Shown here one piece after another: positions 1 to 12,200 of a stretch of DNA of 64,000 nt; position 1 is the stretch's first letter; each line of letters starts with the position of its first letter. The stretch lies in assembly GCF_031877795.1 (NCBI RefSeq), contig NC_133958.1, positions 4,216,001-4,280,000 on the forward strand, written 5' to 3'. Both the position numbers and the translations under genes were made by a program. Origin of the DNA: Strix aluco (taxonomy: Eukaryota; Chordata; Aves; Strigiformes; Strigidae). The notes below the pieces were generated by a model, which had not been told where the DNA came from, did not search any database, and was given only the letters and a program-made list of their open reading frames with translations.

Positions 1-3000
1 TGATTAGTATTCTCCCAAAAATCTATGAAATCATAGCATGTCCTTTAGAGCAATCGTTCTAACCTTGTAATGTTTTCAACTATCATAACCACAGAAATCA
101 ACAGTTTGGGCATTGGCTTTAGCTGAATCAGTAATGGTTTGTATTCAGGTTAGCCTGTTGGTATCATGGGAATTCAGTGAACTTAAAATATTAGGCATCT
201 TCTCTGTATTGTGCATTTCAGAGAAAGAGACTTGGAAGAAAATGGGCACATAACCACTCTTTGGGTTGTCCTCTAGAAAAGGAGGGGTTCATACCTACAG
301 CCTTCTGAGTGCTGTGGTACTTACATTCTGGTTTTAACACCTGCATATAACTACCAGAGGTTTGAAATCCGATTTTCACAAAAGCAACCTCTGATTTTGA
401 ATGTTTCCATTTTTATGGCCTGTGAAGAAACAAATGCTCATTTACAGTACGCATACAATCGCAACTGAATTTTACCAAGACTCTGTAATCACCTTTTTTC
501 CCCTGTAAGCTTGCAAATGTGCAACTTGTGTTTGGATACATTAAGCACAAGAGTAACTTTTGCAATGAAATTTTCAAGCAGATTTGTAAAAGCAAAAAAC
601 CCAAACTATCACTTGATAAATTGGACTACTCAGCTAATTCCCAACTTGAAAGCGTGTGGCACTTTCAAAAGAATTAAATGAATTTGCCACTGGCTTTAAG
701 TTACTGTCCTAGTTCTTACTGGGCAAAACATCAAAGGAAGTAGAAAGAAAACTTGGAAATACTACTGTACAGAACTGGGAGCTTTACTATCTGCTGTATG
801 CATTACTTCCAGAGGGAGTGAGGGTGGAGAGATGAGAGGAGGTCTAATGAGTAAAGCACTTGAGCGTGGAGTCCAACTGTGCCTACAGGCTAGTCTTCAC
901 CATAAAGTTCACTTGAGTTAAAACTTCAGCATTGTCCCTTGCTAGCATCACACCTACACGTATCAACACTAAACTCAAGCTGATGGACCCACGGAGAACA
1001 TAAAGCTAAGGGATCCCACTTCATCAGCTGCAAACAGAACCCACCGGAATCACAGCCGTAAATTTTTGTACAAGTGTTCTCAGGCCTCCAACACCTTCCC
1101 CTTTCCATCCATGCGCTCAGAAAGACAGACAAGCTCTCCCACAATTTGCATGAGAAGAATTCATAGCATGGCTTGGCCCACTGCATTTTAAGAAACTTGG
1201 GATATGCAGCCAAGGAACTCTTTACCTCCATTGAATAGCACCTCTGTGGAAGCCAGGCTTGAGCTAACTCATGCTGGCAGGGCTAACACAAGTAGGATTT
1301 CTAATATGCATAACCATAGGGACTTTGGTTGGCCTCTGTACCTTCGGTCCTCTCATTCAACACGGGCTTCAAAACAGATTACTCGCCCATAATGGATGCC
1401 TGTGGTTTCATTGATTCATGTTTGCAAAATGACACACGCCCCAATCAGAGAACTGGCGCTGCGCAGCGAGATATGCAGTTTCACATTTCCAGAGACCTTG
1501 AATTCCAAAGCATTTTTATCTTGCCACCTATCTCAGGTAACAAGCAAATGGCAAACAGGGGAATAGTGTTGAAATGAGGAACAGGAAATCTTGGCTGGGA
1601 ACTAAGGGTTGTACTCTGGAAGGAAAAAAGCCAAACAAGAATATTGATCCCTTTGTTGTCAAGGAGAATGAAGAACAAGCTACTCCCGAATTTGCAGTAA
1701 GCACATCATTTTTAATTGAACTGCTTAAGATGCAAGGAGATAAAGAATTTGGAACTGGGTACCATGCACTGTAGCCTTCCCTCCCATTTTCTAGAGCTAC
1801 TTTATTCCTTTACATTAAGCTCCATCTCTCTGCAGCTTGAAGCCCCCACTACATCATAAGAGCAATGAGAATGGAAGTGCTGCAAGAATCAGGTCTCTAA
1901 TATTTAAGCTAGTTACTCTTGCATTCAAAAAAAAAAAACAAAGAAAAAAAGAAAAAAAAAAGCACTCTTTCAGAATTAATTGGCCACTATTTGCCCATGA
2001 CATTCTGAAACAGTATTAGAACTTTAGAGCTGAAGTTATAAACTGTTTTATTATTATGGAGGATCAAAGTACCAAGCTTCCCAAGAGCAGAAAGCTATTA
2101 TTATCTCCATTGTATCTCAATTAACTTTTTGCCCAGATTCAGCACTTTTCAGAATGAGGTCCACTTTTATTGCAGCAACACCTCCAAAAATTTGAGAGTG
2201 TAAGAACTGCCCAAAGAACAATCCACAGCACAACCACTACTTTTTTTAGATACATTCTGACAATGTGCCAGACACCAATCTGAAAGCTTCAAGAGGCTGC
2301 CAGAGCACTTCATCCTTGAAACAGTGGTCCCCCCTCTAAACCTGGGAGATCTTCCTAGGAGGTACAGTCTGTACTGTACCAAAGAGACATTTTTATCATT
2401 TAAGTAACTGGCCCAACTAGCACTCTGTAACACCTTCAGTTTTTGAAGACAACCATGAACTGGCCACCTAGAAAGCTGGTTAGTAATTTATATTTATGTT
2501 CCAGTTTTATTAGCACATGTTTCCTGGCAAATGCACCAAAATTCATTACAGTATTTTAGGCATTCGATCATAAGTTAAATGCACTGGACCTGAAAACAGA
2601 GTCTCATTCTGGTAGCAAGGGGATAAATGCGTTTATGAATTTGGACTAAGGTAGTTTTAAGCTTGGCCATGGTTGTGTCCTTAATGTGCTAGCATAAATA
2701 GGATTTTTTTTTCCTCCCCTAAAAGCCCTAAGTGACAGAAATGTCCTACCAGTCAAGTTAAGTGCAAGTTACATAGAAAAAGAAAAAAAAAAAAAGTTGA
2801 CTTTCAATTCCTCAATTAAAGGAGCTTTGGCAAGCTTCCATGTAGAAGGGGTGTACATTTTCCAACTTTTGAATGATAGGGAAAAATTATTACACATTTA
2901 CTGCTTCTTGATCGACATGCTATTGGCTCAAGTTTTTTCAGTTCCTGAACTTTTATTATTTTGCTTTTAATCCAGAATTCCTATCTGCATTTGTGCTAGC

Positions 3001-5461
3001 AAATACAGTCCTATGCCAAAAGAAGAACCACAAGAATATTCAAGAGACTGGTATGAAATTCAGACGTGGTCACACACCCAGCTCGAGCGGAAGCTGGTAC
3101 TTAACGGCCTCTGATGCCTCTGAACAATTAGGGCCACATCTAATCAGCAGGGACAGCTCAGCCAAAACTCCAGAAGGCAACTAGCAGTTCTGGGTGCCTC
3201 ACGGGAGGATTCAGAGCCTCTGTGAAGGGACCTGATTGTTAGTAAAGATGAACTGTATGATAGTTCCTAAACATCAGAACTGTTGGTGATGTTTCAAGGT
3301 GGTTATCCAAGAGCTAAAGCACCCAGAAGTCACAAGACACTTCTAGAAATATTGGTTTTCAAAGTAAGAATAAGAAAAGGAACAGTTACAAGTCTTGTTC
3401 ATGTCAGCAATGCCTTTGAAGTCCACTGGATTAGTTTCATAGGAAACTACTTAAGGAGTAATCACCAAAAGTAAGAGAAGACAGACTCAGGCTAATATGG
3501 ATTAACAAAAAATAGAAAGGACTGTGGAAGCAAGAAGTAGCACAGCCAACTTGCACATCAAATAAACTGTAGACACAGCAGTAAAAATTGGGGAACTAAA
3601 TCAGAAATAAATCTGAAGATTCAAAATTTCTTGCTGTCAACAATGCCAAGTTTTTACTTCTCCCTATTGAAAGTTTTGTTGGTATTGCCATCAACACGAT
3701 TTTTAGACCCAAATCGTTATAAAGAAAATGGGAGGGAAAATGAGTAGTTATAGAGTGTTTCTATCAATAGAAAGAATGGCAGCCACTTCTGCAGCAGGAA
3801 TGGGCTCTTCCATCTTTCTAGAGCCCTTGTTGCACAAGAGTGGACTTAAATTTCAAGCTAGATGCATTCTGCAGAAATGGTAGGCGTAAGGCAAGCAGCA
3901 AGTTGAAACAAATACAAATTTTGCTCTAATTTGACATGATGTACTACTATCAGTCCCGTGAAAGTCCTTTGATCACAGACTCTATTTCACGACAACTTTG
4001 CAGAAGATGTATGAGGTCTGACCATGAAGACAAGACCTGATGGCCCAGCGTATCAGAAGTTATCACAAATCAAACCATTAGTAAGAAAATCTTATTCTGC
4101 AGCACTCTCTCTTCCTCTCTGATCCTTTGCATTTCTGCTCACATAAATCACAAATGTAGCTGGCAGGCACTGGTTTACATTTGAAAAATTACTGCCATTC
4201 CTAAGACATGACGCAGCTGATTGTAACTCAACCACCACATGGTATTTTGACAAAGTAAATACTTCTTCACGACAAGAACAGTCCTATGCTCCGGTCCCTC
4301 CAGCAGGGAAAAATGTAATGGGTTTAAGAGGCCACCAATAACTATTAGGGGTAATTACCCATCAGTTTACCAAAAAAAAATCTATTTAAAAAGAAAACAA
4401 ACAACAAAATAAATGATAGACTGAAACTCAAAGGTTGCTTTTTGCCTCTGTGACAAACAGCTTCTTTTATGGCTAAGGTACTTTAGCCATAGCAAGCGGC
4501 CACGCTTCTTTTGGAACCAGATCAAATCGAGCCATTCCCTTTCAAACAGGCATCCATCTATCCGAAGTGCAAAATGGGAATCCCTGGAATGGGATGTGAA
4601 GAGGCAGGGAAAGCCTGGGAATGAAAGCTGCCCAAAAGATTGTCAGCCTTCCCCTCCCAGCCCCCCGCCTTTAAAAATGCACCAGATCAAGACACTTTCC
4701 ACAGAGCAACGCTTTGTTTAATTTGCTTCCCCCAGCATTTCAAGATATTTTCTAAACAAAACATGGCTCTGGTTTTACTCAAAGCCTAGAAAGATTACTA
4801 AAATACAAAAAAATACATTGATATACCTTGGTGACCAGTGAAGTTTTTCTGGGCTCACGGTAATATTTTCAGTTACGCATTTAACAATTTGGAGATATCA
4901 TAGGAAACAAATACTGCTAAGCTTCCACTTGCTCCTTCTAAGCAGAACATCACAATTTGTGGCTTTCAGGGTTTTGCTGCAAGCTCCAAGTTTGTTGTTG
5001 GGTTGAAGCATTTTGTGGTATGTGGAGTGAATGGCCCATTATGGCCTGCAACTGCAGAGGACCATCAGGATAATTTGCCTGGTCCTTCCCCAGTCCTACC
5101 ATACAAGCTCTATGAAACAGCCACTACCCCAAAAATAAGGGTAAATTTACGTTTCAAGAGATAGTCACTCCAGTGCATCCATCTTCACCAAAATGCAAAC
5201 TATTCTGGACCACATGTCTCAGAGCTCTTTTCAATAAAACTTCGGTTATTAATTTCTTATTCTGGAAGACCAGATTTGTGGATTGGCAGAACAGACACAT
5301 ACACAGACCAAACTACCTAATTATAAACGAACACTTCACATCCTGTTAGTTCACAGTCAAAGGTGACACATAAAGCACGTGTGTACCTGATGCATCGTTA
5401 CAGTCACCTGGAAACCGTTTGGGCTGAAAATTCAGCACTTTTCATTTCTGAATTGGTTTTG

Positions 5462-5487
5462 AGCCAGGTCAGTTCCCTGACCTGGCT
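5462..5487. repeat. Perfect 11-bp inverted repeat with 4-nt loop
   Basis: AGCCAGGTCAG at 5462-5472 and its exact reverse complement CTGACCTGGCT at 5477-5487 flank a TTCC loop. The arms contain AGGTCA (5466-5471) and TGACCT (5478-5483), nuclear-receptor-type half-sites inverted with a 6-nt spacer. It lies in DOCK5 intron 1. The structure is directly visible; any receptor binding is inference. Confidence 0.7.
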
Positions 5488-8479
5488 TACCACAGGGCTA
5501 TTGCCTGCAGGAAGGAATCAGAAAAAGGAGTACGATTGCTTGTTCTGATAGCAGCCTGGATTTCTAGAAGAACAGAATAGTTTATGATTCCACAGACTCC
5601 AGATTCTCTCATACTTGGTACTGAAAACATTAATACAGTCTTCTCCAGCCCACAAAGGACACTTACATGTTAAGAACAGATGATGACTAATTAAAGAATT
5701 GCTTTTACAACTGAAGTGTAATACATAAGTTAATCAAGCCTGTGTTACTGCCAGCAGAAAAAGAAAATAATTATAAAATTATAATAATTGATTCCTTATG
5801 CCCTAAGTTAATAATTTTAAAACAAGCAGATAATAGAAGTTAAAAATCGTGGGGAGTCATTCAGATATACTTTCCTACAGAGCATGCTCTTTTGACTGGA
5901 TCTGCATGAAGGGCATTCTGCAAATGACACCTTCTTTTTGAGAGAAGCACTTAACCAAGAATAGGTTACTTCATTTCCTTTGGCCCAAAAACTGACCAGC
6001 TTTCAAAGAAGATGCACCAGATAGTATCTTTCCTTCCCAAATTAGAGGTGAAGCATCTTGCAAGGAAGCTTTGTGAGACCCAGAAAATCCTGTTGCTTAA
6101 AAAGGCGAGACATTGTCCATCAGATGATCAGCAGTGGTTCTGTCCCTTTACAAGGCCGAAGCTTCCAAAATCCCATCTGTTGCTGGGTTGAAAATTGCAA
6201 GTGAGAAACTGCAAGCCATTTGTCTCTCACGTATGCTTCCCTAAAAATGCTGCAATTCCCAATCTCACAGTCTCTGCTGTCTGCCATTTCAAACTCAGCC
6301 CATGTGCCATCTGTACTATCCATGCTAGAGGTAGCACTCCCCAGGTTTAACCCACTGAGGACAAAACTAGAAGGCAGCAAATCAGTTCGAACCCACAGTC
6401 AACAAATCTGTGGAATATAACCCAGGACATAAACCATTCTGAACTGAAATGCAAAAATCAGACAAGTGACATTGAATCACATGTGCACTTCTTGGAATTT
6501 CTTCCTGCATTGCTAAGATTTACCGGGTTGTGTTTAAAATAAATGCAAGTAGTTCTGTATTAGTTTCCAAAGCACAGATTACTAACAGCCACAGTGCGTG
6601 TGTTCTTGCTGAAAAGAAGTAACTTGTATCTTTACACTTCACAACTATCAGCTTACTCATGGTACCAGTGAATGGAAGCTGTTACCATCTAATGGCCTGT
6701 ATCACACAAATAGTGGTGTTACCCTCATTACAACCACCTTCATAATTGGTACTAACAGGCACCTTGGTTAGCAGGCAGATTAACAGCCCAAGCAGCTCAC
6801 ACTTTCCTTTCAATCCTCATCAACTGCTTCAAATTAAGCACAAAACTAATGAGGACTGGTACCTGAGCGCAAAGCTTGAACACAGCACAGGATGCAGTTG
6901 TAGATAGAAAACTCACACGTCTGCAAACATCAAACTGACACCGTTACGATTCCATTAATGCCCTGTATCAAACACCGCCTGATAAAGCCAGTCACTGCAT
7001 GAATAATTCTGTTTACTGCCTGTGGATTGACCCTACCAGTTCTGGTGCAAATTTAACACAAGAGCTGAAGCATTACAGACTCTGTGTCAGTTTGGTCCAT
7101 GTCTCTGCATACAGGGGGAAGAAGTATCTTTTTTCACACAGCTGTCTGAACACACAGAAGTAAGGGGATACCTCCCACCAGCACACTTTTTGATTGGTAA
7201 CGTAAGGGAAGAGGCAGTTTTTCCTCCACCCTGCTTACTCACAAGCCAGTGCCCTTTCTGGGAGAGGAGCTCTCAGCCACAGCAGTTGGCTCAAGCCAGC
7301 ACAAAAAACTCACCCCGGAAGCTAATAAAAAGGCAGCTAGAGGAGTGCCTCTGATTCATCCTCCTGCCTAAGGCCATTCTTGAGGTAGAAGAGCCTTGCT
7401 CAAAGATGTGCTTTAAAAAAACCCACCATAATTTAGCACAGCCAATCATACTAGCATTATATAGTTTACTTGATTATAATACCACCATTTTTAAATTCCT
7501 GATGCTCAGAGTAATCCCACAAAGTCACACATACAGGCTCCCATATATACACAGCCTGGGCTGTTACCTACAAAGAAAGAAACAAAGTTCAGGGTGTACA
7601 ACACTCCACACCCTCCCGGTTACCAGAGCTGAAACTAGATAAGGTTGTGCTGCGTATAATATCTCTGAAGCTTAAGCCACAGTCCTGCAAGAAGTGGGCT
7701 GCCTCTCTGCAAAGCCACTCTGAAATCAAGGGGGTAACTTCTTTGAAATTCACTCTGTGAAAAATTGTGCAGGATGCGGTTCTTCACCTTTAACCTCATG
7801 GACTGAACTTGAATGAACAATCTTATGGGACTTGGGGTAATTAACACTTTGCAAGCATGAAATTAGAATTTTTTCTCACATCAAGAAGTCCTCTGTGGAA
7901 CCCAAGGGGCACTGAAGATCACTCTTCATTAAAATAAACTATCATAAGTTGTTTGTGTTATTAGTGGCTTCCTGCCTATTGTTCCTGCCCAATTCTCACA
8001 AGCAACCTCAAAATTTTGTGGTTTTCAATTTGTCAAACTCTCAAGAAAAGGAGAACTTAGCAGCGACACCATTGGTTATGTTCCTCCTAGAGGAAAGTGA
8101 GCCAGCATTCAACGGTCTCTTTTTAAACGTAAAGAGGACTGGGCAGTGTCAGCCAAGCTTTCCCCATTCCTCGCCCTACGGCAAGATATCCACCCCCTGC
8201 AAAGATGTCACCCACAGTCCTGAATCCGCTCACTACAACCATCTTAGCCTGTCATCTCTTTTTCTACCCACATCGTCATTTTTGCCGCTATGTTAGAGCT
8301 CTCTTCGCTGTAAAACATGCTGGAGAGGCAAAATTATAAAGGTCAGTCCCGAACTTGTGGGATTCCGGAAACCCAGCGCTCGCCGTGTGCGAACTGGACA
8401 CACACCACTGCCTCCAGCCCTGCGGGTCAAAGAGTGAATACAACTGCTGAAACCTGAACGTGGAGGAGAGCACAAACGG

Positions 8480-8690
8480 CGGGGGGGGGGGGGAGGAAAA
8501 AAAAAAAGAAAGAATTAAGAAAGTGCGTGGAGGAGAAACGAGTCAAGGGTTTGCAAAAGAAAAGGAATGCCTCCAGCCGGGGGAACGTGCGGTGCCGGGA
8601 ACGCGGGGGCTCGGCGGAGCGGGGAAGCAGAGAGGGCTCCCGGGGAGGGGGCGAGAGGAGGGGAGGGGAGGGGAGGGGAGGGCCCGGGGC
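8480..8690. repeat. G-run and GGGGA tandem array beside the DOCK5 exon 1 donor
   Basis: An uninterrupted G-run lies at about 8480-8493, followed by A-rich sequence. A GGGGA pentamer array occupies about 8657-8682. Both are G-rich on the plus strand, which is the template strand for DOCK5. The array ends roughly 35 bases inside the intron from the exon 1 donor. At least four runs of four or more G make a G-quadruplex possible. Confidence 0.75.
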
Positions 8691-8723
8691 GGGGGTGTCC
8701 GAGCGGCCCGGGCTGGCACTCAC

Positions 8724-8766
8724 CGACCCCGTACTTCTCCCGCTTGGTGGGGATCCAGCGGGCCAT
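8724..8766 (-). CDS. DOCK5: DOCK5 coding exon 1 (dedicator of cytokinesis 5, N-terminus)
   Basis: The 43 coding nucleotides read MARWIPTKREKYGV plus the first base of the next codon, followed by a consensus GTGAGT donor at 8723-8718. This is the characteristic first exon of DOCK5; human DOCK5 begins almost identically (MARWIPTKRQKYGV), and DOCK1 and DOCK2 start differently. The dangling G fits the Ala that follows in the family. DOCK5 is an atypical guanine-nucleotide exchange factor for Rac. Its N-terminal SH3 domain binds ELMO proteins, and the DHR1 (lipid-binding) and DHR2 (exchange) domains lie in later exons outside this window. The position next to NEFL on the opposite strand agrees with conserved synteny. 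Only this exon is present. Confidence 0.92.
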
Positions 8767-8797
8767 GCCGGCGGCTCGGCTCGGCCCGGCCCGGCCC

Positions 8798-8959
8798 GGC
8801 TCGGCTCGGCTCGGCCCGGCTCAGCGCGGCCGCTCGCCCGCCGCCGCCCCGCCGCGCTGCCTGCGGCCGGGCGCCCCGGGCCGCTCCGCCATGCTACGAA
8901 ACTTCCCGGCAGCCGCCCAACTTTCCTGCCTCCCCCGCCGCGCCGAGCCGAGCCGAGCC
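8798..8959. repeat. 18-bp perfect inverted repeat in DOCK5 promoter/5' leader
   Basis: GGCTCGGCTCGGCTCGGC at 8798-8815 has its exact reverse complement GCCGAGCCGAGCCGAGCC at 8942-8959, leaving a 126-nt spacer. Both arms are pentamer repeats, so several registers of pairing are possible. If transcription starts upstream of 8959, the DOCK5 leader could fold into a long GC-rich stem. Confidence 0.75.
8821..8892 (-). CDS. Possible upstream ORF in the DOCK5 leader
   Basis: A 23-codon frame starts at ATG 8892-8890 and stops with TGA at 8823-8821, 54 bases upstream of the DOCK5 start. Its context has A at -3 and G at +4, a strong initiation context. The peptide (MAERPGAPG...) is Arg/Gly/Ala-rich as expected from GC-rich DNA and resembles nothing known. 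It matters only if transcription begins upstream of 8892. Any role would be regulatory through the act of translation. Confidence 0.3.
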   Translation of the reverse strand: MAERPGAPGRRQRGGAAAGERPR

Positions 8960-9200
8960 GAGCGAGGGAGGGAGGGAGCGAGGGAGGGAGGGAGCGAGGG
9001 AAGGAGGCGGGCGGCTCTCCCCGCCCCGGCCGGGATCACCTGCTGCCGGCCCGGCCCTCCCCTCCCGGCCCGCCCCGGGGAGCGGAGCCCCGCGGTGCTG
9101 CTGTGGGGGGCGACAGGGGCACGGGGGGACACACCCCGACACTGGTGGGGAGGGCGGGCAGCTACGGTGAATGGTTCCCGTTACTGCCGCCTCACACGCC

Positions 9201-12200
9201 GATGTGTCAGCGTGCAGACGATTCCCCGCTGTTAGCAGAAATGCAGATTTTTTTTAAAAGTAATCCATTAATAACTAAGAAAACAAAAGGGTTCTTTAAA
9301 AGTACTCCAGGCATCTGGAGAAACGGTCACAGGACCGCGCTCTGCCACAGACGCAATGTTCTTGTCTGTAAGATTGCCTTGGCACCCGGTGACCTAAACC
9401 CCCACTCGACCCCAGTGTTGTGAACTGGGACTCGGTGAAGTATTTCAACCGGGTGATGCGGAGACACAACCGGTACGTCCCTGGATCCCGCAAGGCAGCT
9501 CTGCCCCACCGAGCCGACCCAACCTGCCTGGCTGCCGGCCTTAGGTCGGCTGGGGGGTGGCAAATTGTCTGGGAGAGGGATATTCAGCAACAGCTCCTAC
9601 TTACACCCTTAATCAAGCAGCACCATTGCAAAGCACAGTGGCAAATTCTTTACAAAGCGTTCGGTTCAAACCGAGGAGATCCAGGTTCTCCTCATGTCTC
9701 TGAGGCTGCAAGAAACAAGATCTGATTTTTTGTTAGTGCCTGAGCTTTGCTGCATGCCCACCTCCCATGGAAGACAACGATAACTATGATAATTTGGAAT
9801 ATTTTAAAACCTAAGCACCTGTTTAATTGCACTAATGCATGAAAATCTGGGGAGATCATAATTTTTATTATTTTACCTTACAAGCGAGAAGCACTAGGGG
9901 TTGTTGCCCTGGGCAGACCACTTCATATCTCTCTGATTTCCAGCCTACTTCCCTCGTGCATGTTCAGAACAGCTTTCCATCCTACACACTCTCCCACCTG
10001 TGTTTCTAATAAGTTTAATTTGCCTTGATCTTCACTGGTGTCTCTAAGTGGCAGAGTAATATAAATAATTACTGGTAATTTGCTCTAACAAATAAACTTG
10101 TTCTTTGCAAGCCAGAATTTTAAACATAAGGACACTTGGTATCACTATTAGCCACGGTATCATTGTACGATAGACTGGGTTTTTAACAATATGTGGTAAT
10201 CTGTCATCTGTCAAAAATGTGTGGCCCATGAATTTGTTACACACAGAGTGTGTTACTCATCTAGCTGTGATGCGCAGTAACGTTACACCCAGTTTCCACC
10301 AGACAGCCAAACCCTTCTCTGAAACGAGGTTTTGATTTTCTCCCAAGGGCTGCTCATGACATGACTGAGATGCTCCCAACGATATTCAGATGTGTGCGTC
10401 TGAATCACTGACCAAGAGAAGACGGCAGCTTAGAGGTTAAATGTGGACAAGGGTTCTTTCAATACCTAAACGGCACCTGAAGCTTCAACACAGAGTATGT
10501 CAGTATGGAACAAGTTACCCGAAAAAAAGAAAAGATCTGCAAGCTGGAACTGGTTAACTAATTTGTTATTTATAAAACATTAATTCAACCCAGCCAACCA
10601 CGATCAGATGCTGTACTGGCATATATGTGAAATCATTGTTCTTACGCACAAAACCCTGTGGTTCCTCTAGCTAAAGATTTAGCAGTGCCACTAAACGTGG
10701 TCCTTGCAGCGTTTCTGTAGAGCTGAGGGCTCACAGGGAGTACAGGGCACTGCCCACAGCCAGGCCCTTCACCACAGGATGGGGGCAGCCAAGCTTGTAT
10801 GAAGGGCAAATATTTAGATATTTTGCAAATCTTTCTACTCTGGAAGATTTACCAAGACTTTTTTAATGGAAGCTTAATATTTTGAAGTGCTTTGAGATCT
10901 TAACACAGAGCAACGTAACTAGGCTATCGAGACAATTAAACAGGGTGATGGTTGTTCTAGGCTTCTCTGCTCTGACCTTGGACTGCCTGGATTCCAAAAT
11001 ATTCCCTGCTACGAATGGGACACGGCTCTTCTGTGGCCCTTTTGCAGTGTGTGGCAGAACAAGTGGTGCAGAGGAGACTGCTTTTTTTGTACCACCCTGC
11101 ATTCCCTTCCGTGGAGGGCTGCTTCAGCAGTGCCTGAAGTGTTAGTCTTGTAAAAGTTTCAGTGCTTCGAGCTAAACATTCCTCGCTGCAATTCAAGATG
11201 CTATGCGTGTGCTAACATCCAAAGTTAGGTAAAGTGACCCTCCTTACAAAGAGAAAAACATCTATTTATTTTCTGGCAAACATAGTTTTCTTTCTTTCCA
11301 TTTTGCTTATGCTTAGCCATGAATTTCTGTAGCATCCTCCCAAATAAAGAAGAGGAACAGTTTGATGAGTAGTATCTTGTAGATGACAAGAGGGACTGTG
11401 GAACGTGCTTAGATCTGAGGCCAGATTATTAAAGAAGAAAAGTATTCATGAAGACACTGAAATGAGTTTTTGAAAGACCACCTGTATTCTGGCTGCCAAG
11501 GCCTTTGGCTAAAGGTTCTCTAATCAAGTCTAACTGACAGCCTGGAACCTTGATTTTACTGTAAGATTCTTGATTTTGTAGTTAAGCTGGCTGAGCTGTG
11601 CCAGTATTTTCCAACCCAGGTAAAGCAAATTCTTGGCAGCAAATGAAAAACAGAGCAAAGCATGAAAGATAGACAAGTAGTAACTAGAGTAGCTGGTTTT
11701 ATTACTGAAGTGGGGAAAGTTGGTGAATGTTTCATTAAATATAATGATTTGCAAATGTCAGGGGCACAAGAAGGAAGCAATCTCAGCTATCACTGAAAGT
11801 AGCTTTTATTTCAGAAAGCTTTTAATTTAATTTTATAATATCACCAAATACTTTTTTTCCTTCCCTCTTTCTTTCTTTAATGCTCCAGTGTTGTTTAACA
11901 GGGCCATTAATGGTGAACAGTCTCTGCCTCAAACAGGAGCAGGATAGTTAAATTCTAGTTGAGGCTACATCAGAAATTAACTCCGTTTATATAAATACCA
12001 CATCAAAACCACAATACTGAGGTCATGTTGCAGATCAGAGGTGGAGAGAATCTGAGTGACTAAGGTTCATTCACATTTTTAGTGCACTAAGAAGTATTAC
12101 TCCTGGTCTTTTACTTCATAGTTGAAAGAACAGCCTATTTGCAAATTATCAGACTGCTGAAGTAAAACCTTCATCTAACCTTAGCAGTTCAAAATATGAA

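Larger units (their letters stand above)
1..8723 (-). other. DOCK5: DOCK5 intron 1 (5' part; continues beyond left edge)
   Basis: This stretch follows the exon 1 donor of DOCK5 on the minus strand, so it is the first part of intron 1. Neither strand shows the next exon, which should begin by completing an Ala codon and encode the start of the SH3 domain, so exon 2 is inferred to lie left of position 1. Open frames here are short (115 codons at most) and none resembles a known protein. It contains an A-rich tract at 1927-1963, a perfect 11-bp hairpin at 5462-5487, and a G-run plus a GGGGA array close to the donor at 8480-8690. I see no recognisable transposon fragment or RNA gene. Confidence 0.8.
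8560..9200 (-). promoter_or_regulatory. DOCK5: CpG island covering DOCK5 promoter and exon 1
   Basis: Sequence here is very rich in C, G and CpG, in sharp contrast to the AT-rich DNA on both sides. It brackets the DOCK5 start codon at 8766. Because the gene is on the minus strand, 5' leader and promoter lie at higher coordinates, about 8767-9150. No TATA box is evident, as expected of a CpG-island promoter. It contains short CGGCT/CGGCC pentamer repeats (about 8772-8820), CGAGC repeats (about 8941-8963) and GAGG-rich tandem copies (8965-9008). The transcription start cannot be fixed from sequence alone. Confidence 0.75.

Noticed and set aside
8527-9423. 298-codon and other long plus-strand frames over the DOCK5 CpG island
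   Set aside because: They are low-complexity Arg/Gly/Pro/Ala-rich peptides caused by few stops in GC-rich DNA. They overlap each other in all frames, and the region is explained by the DOCK5 promoter and exon 1 on the other strand.
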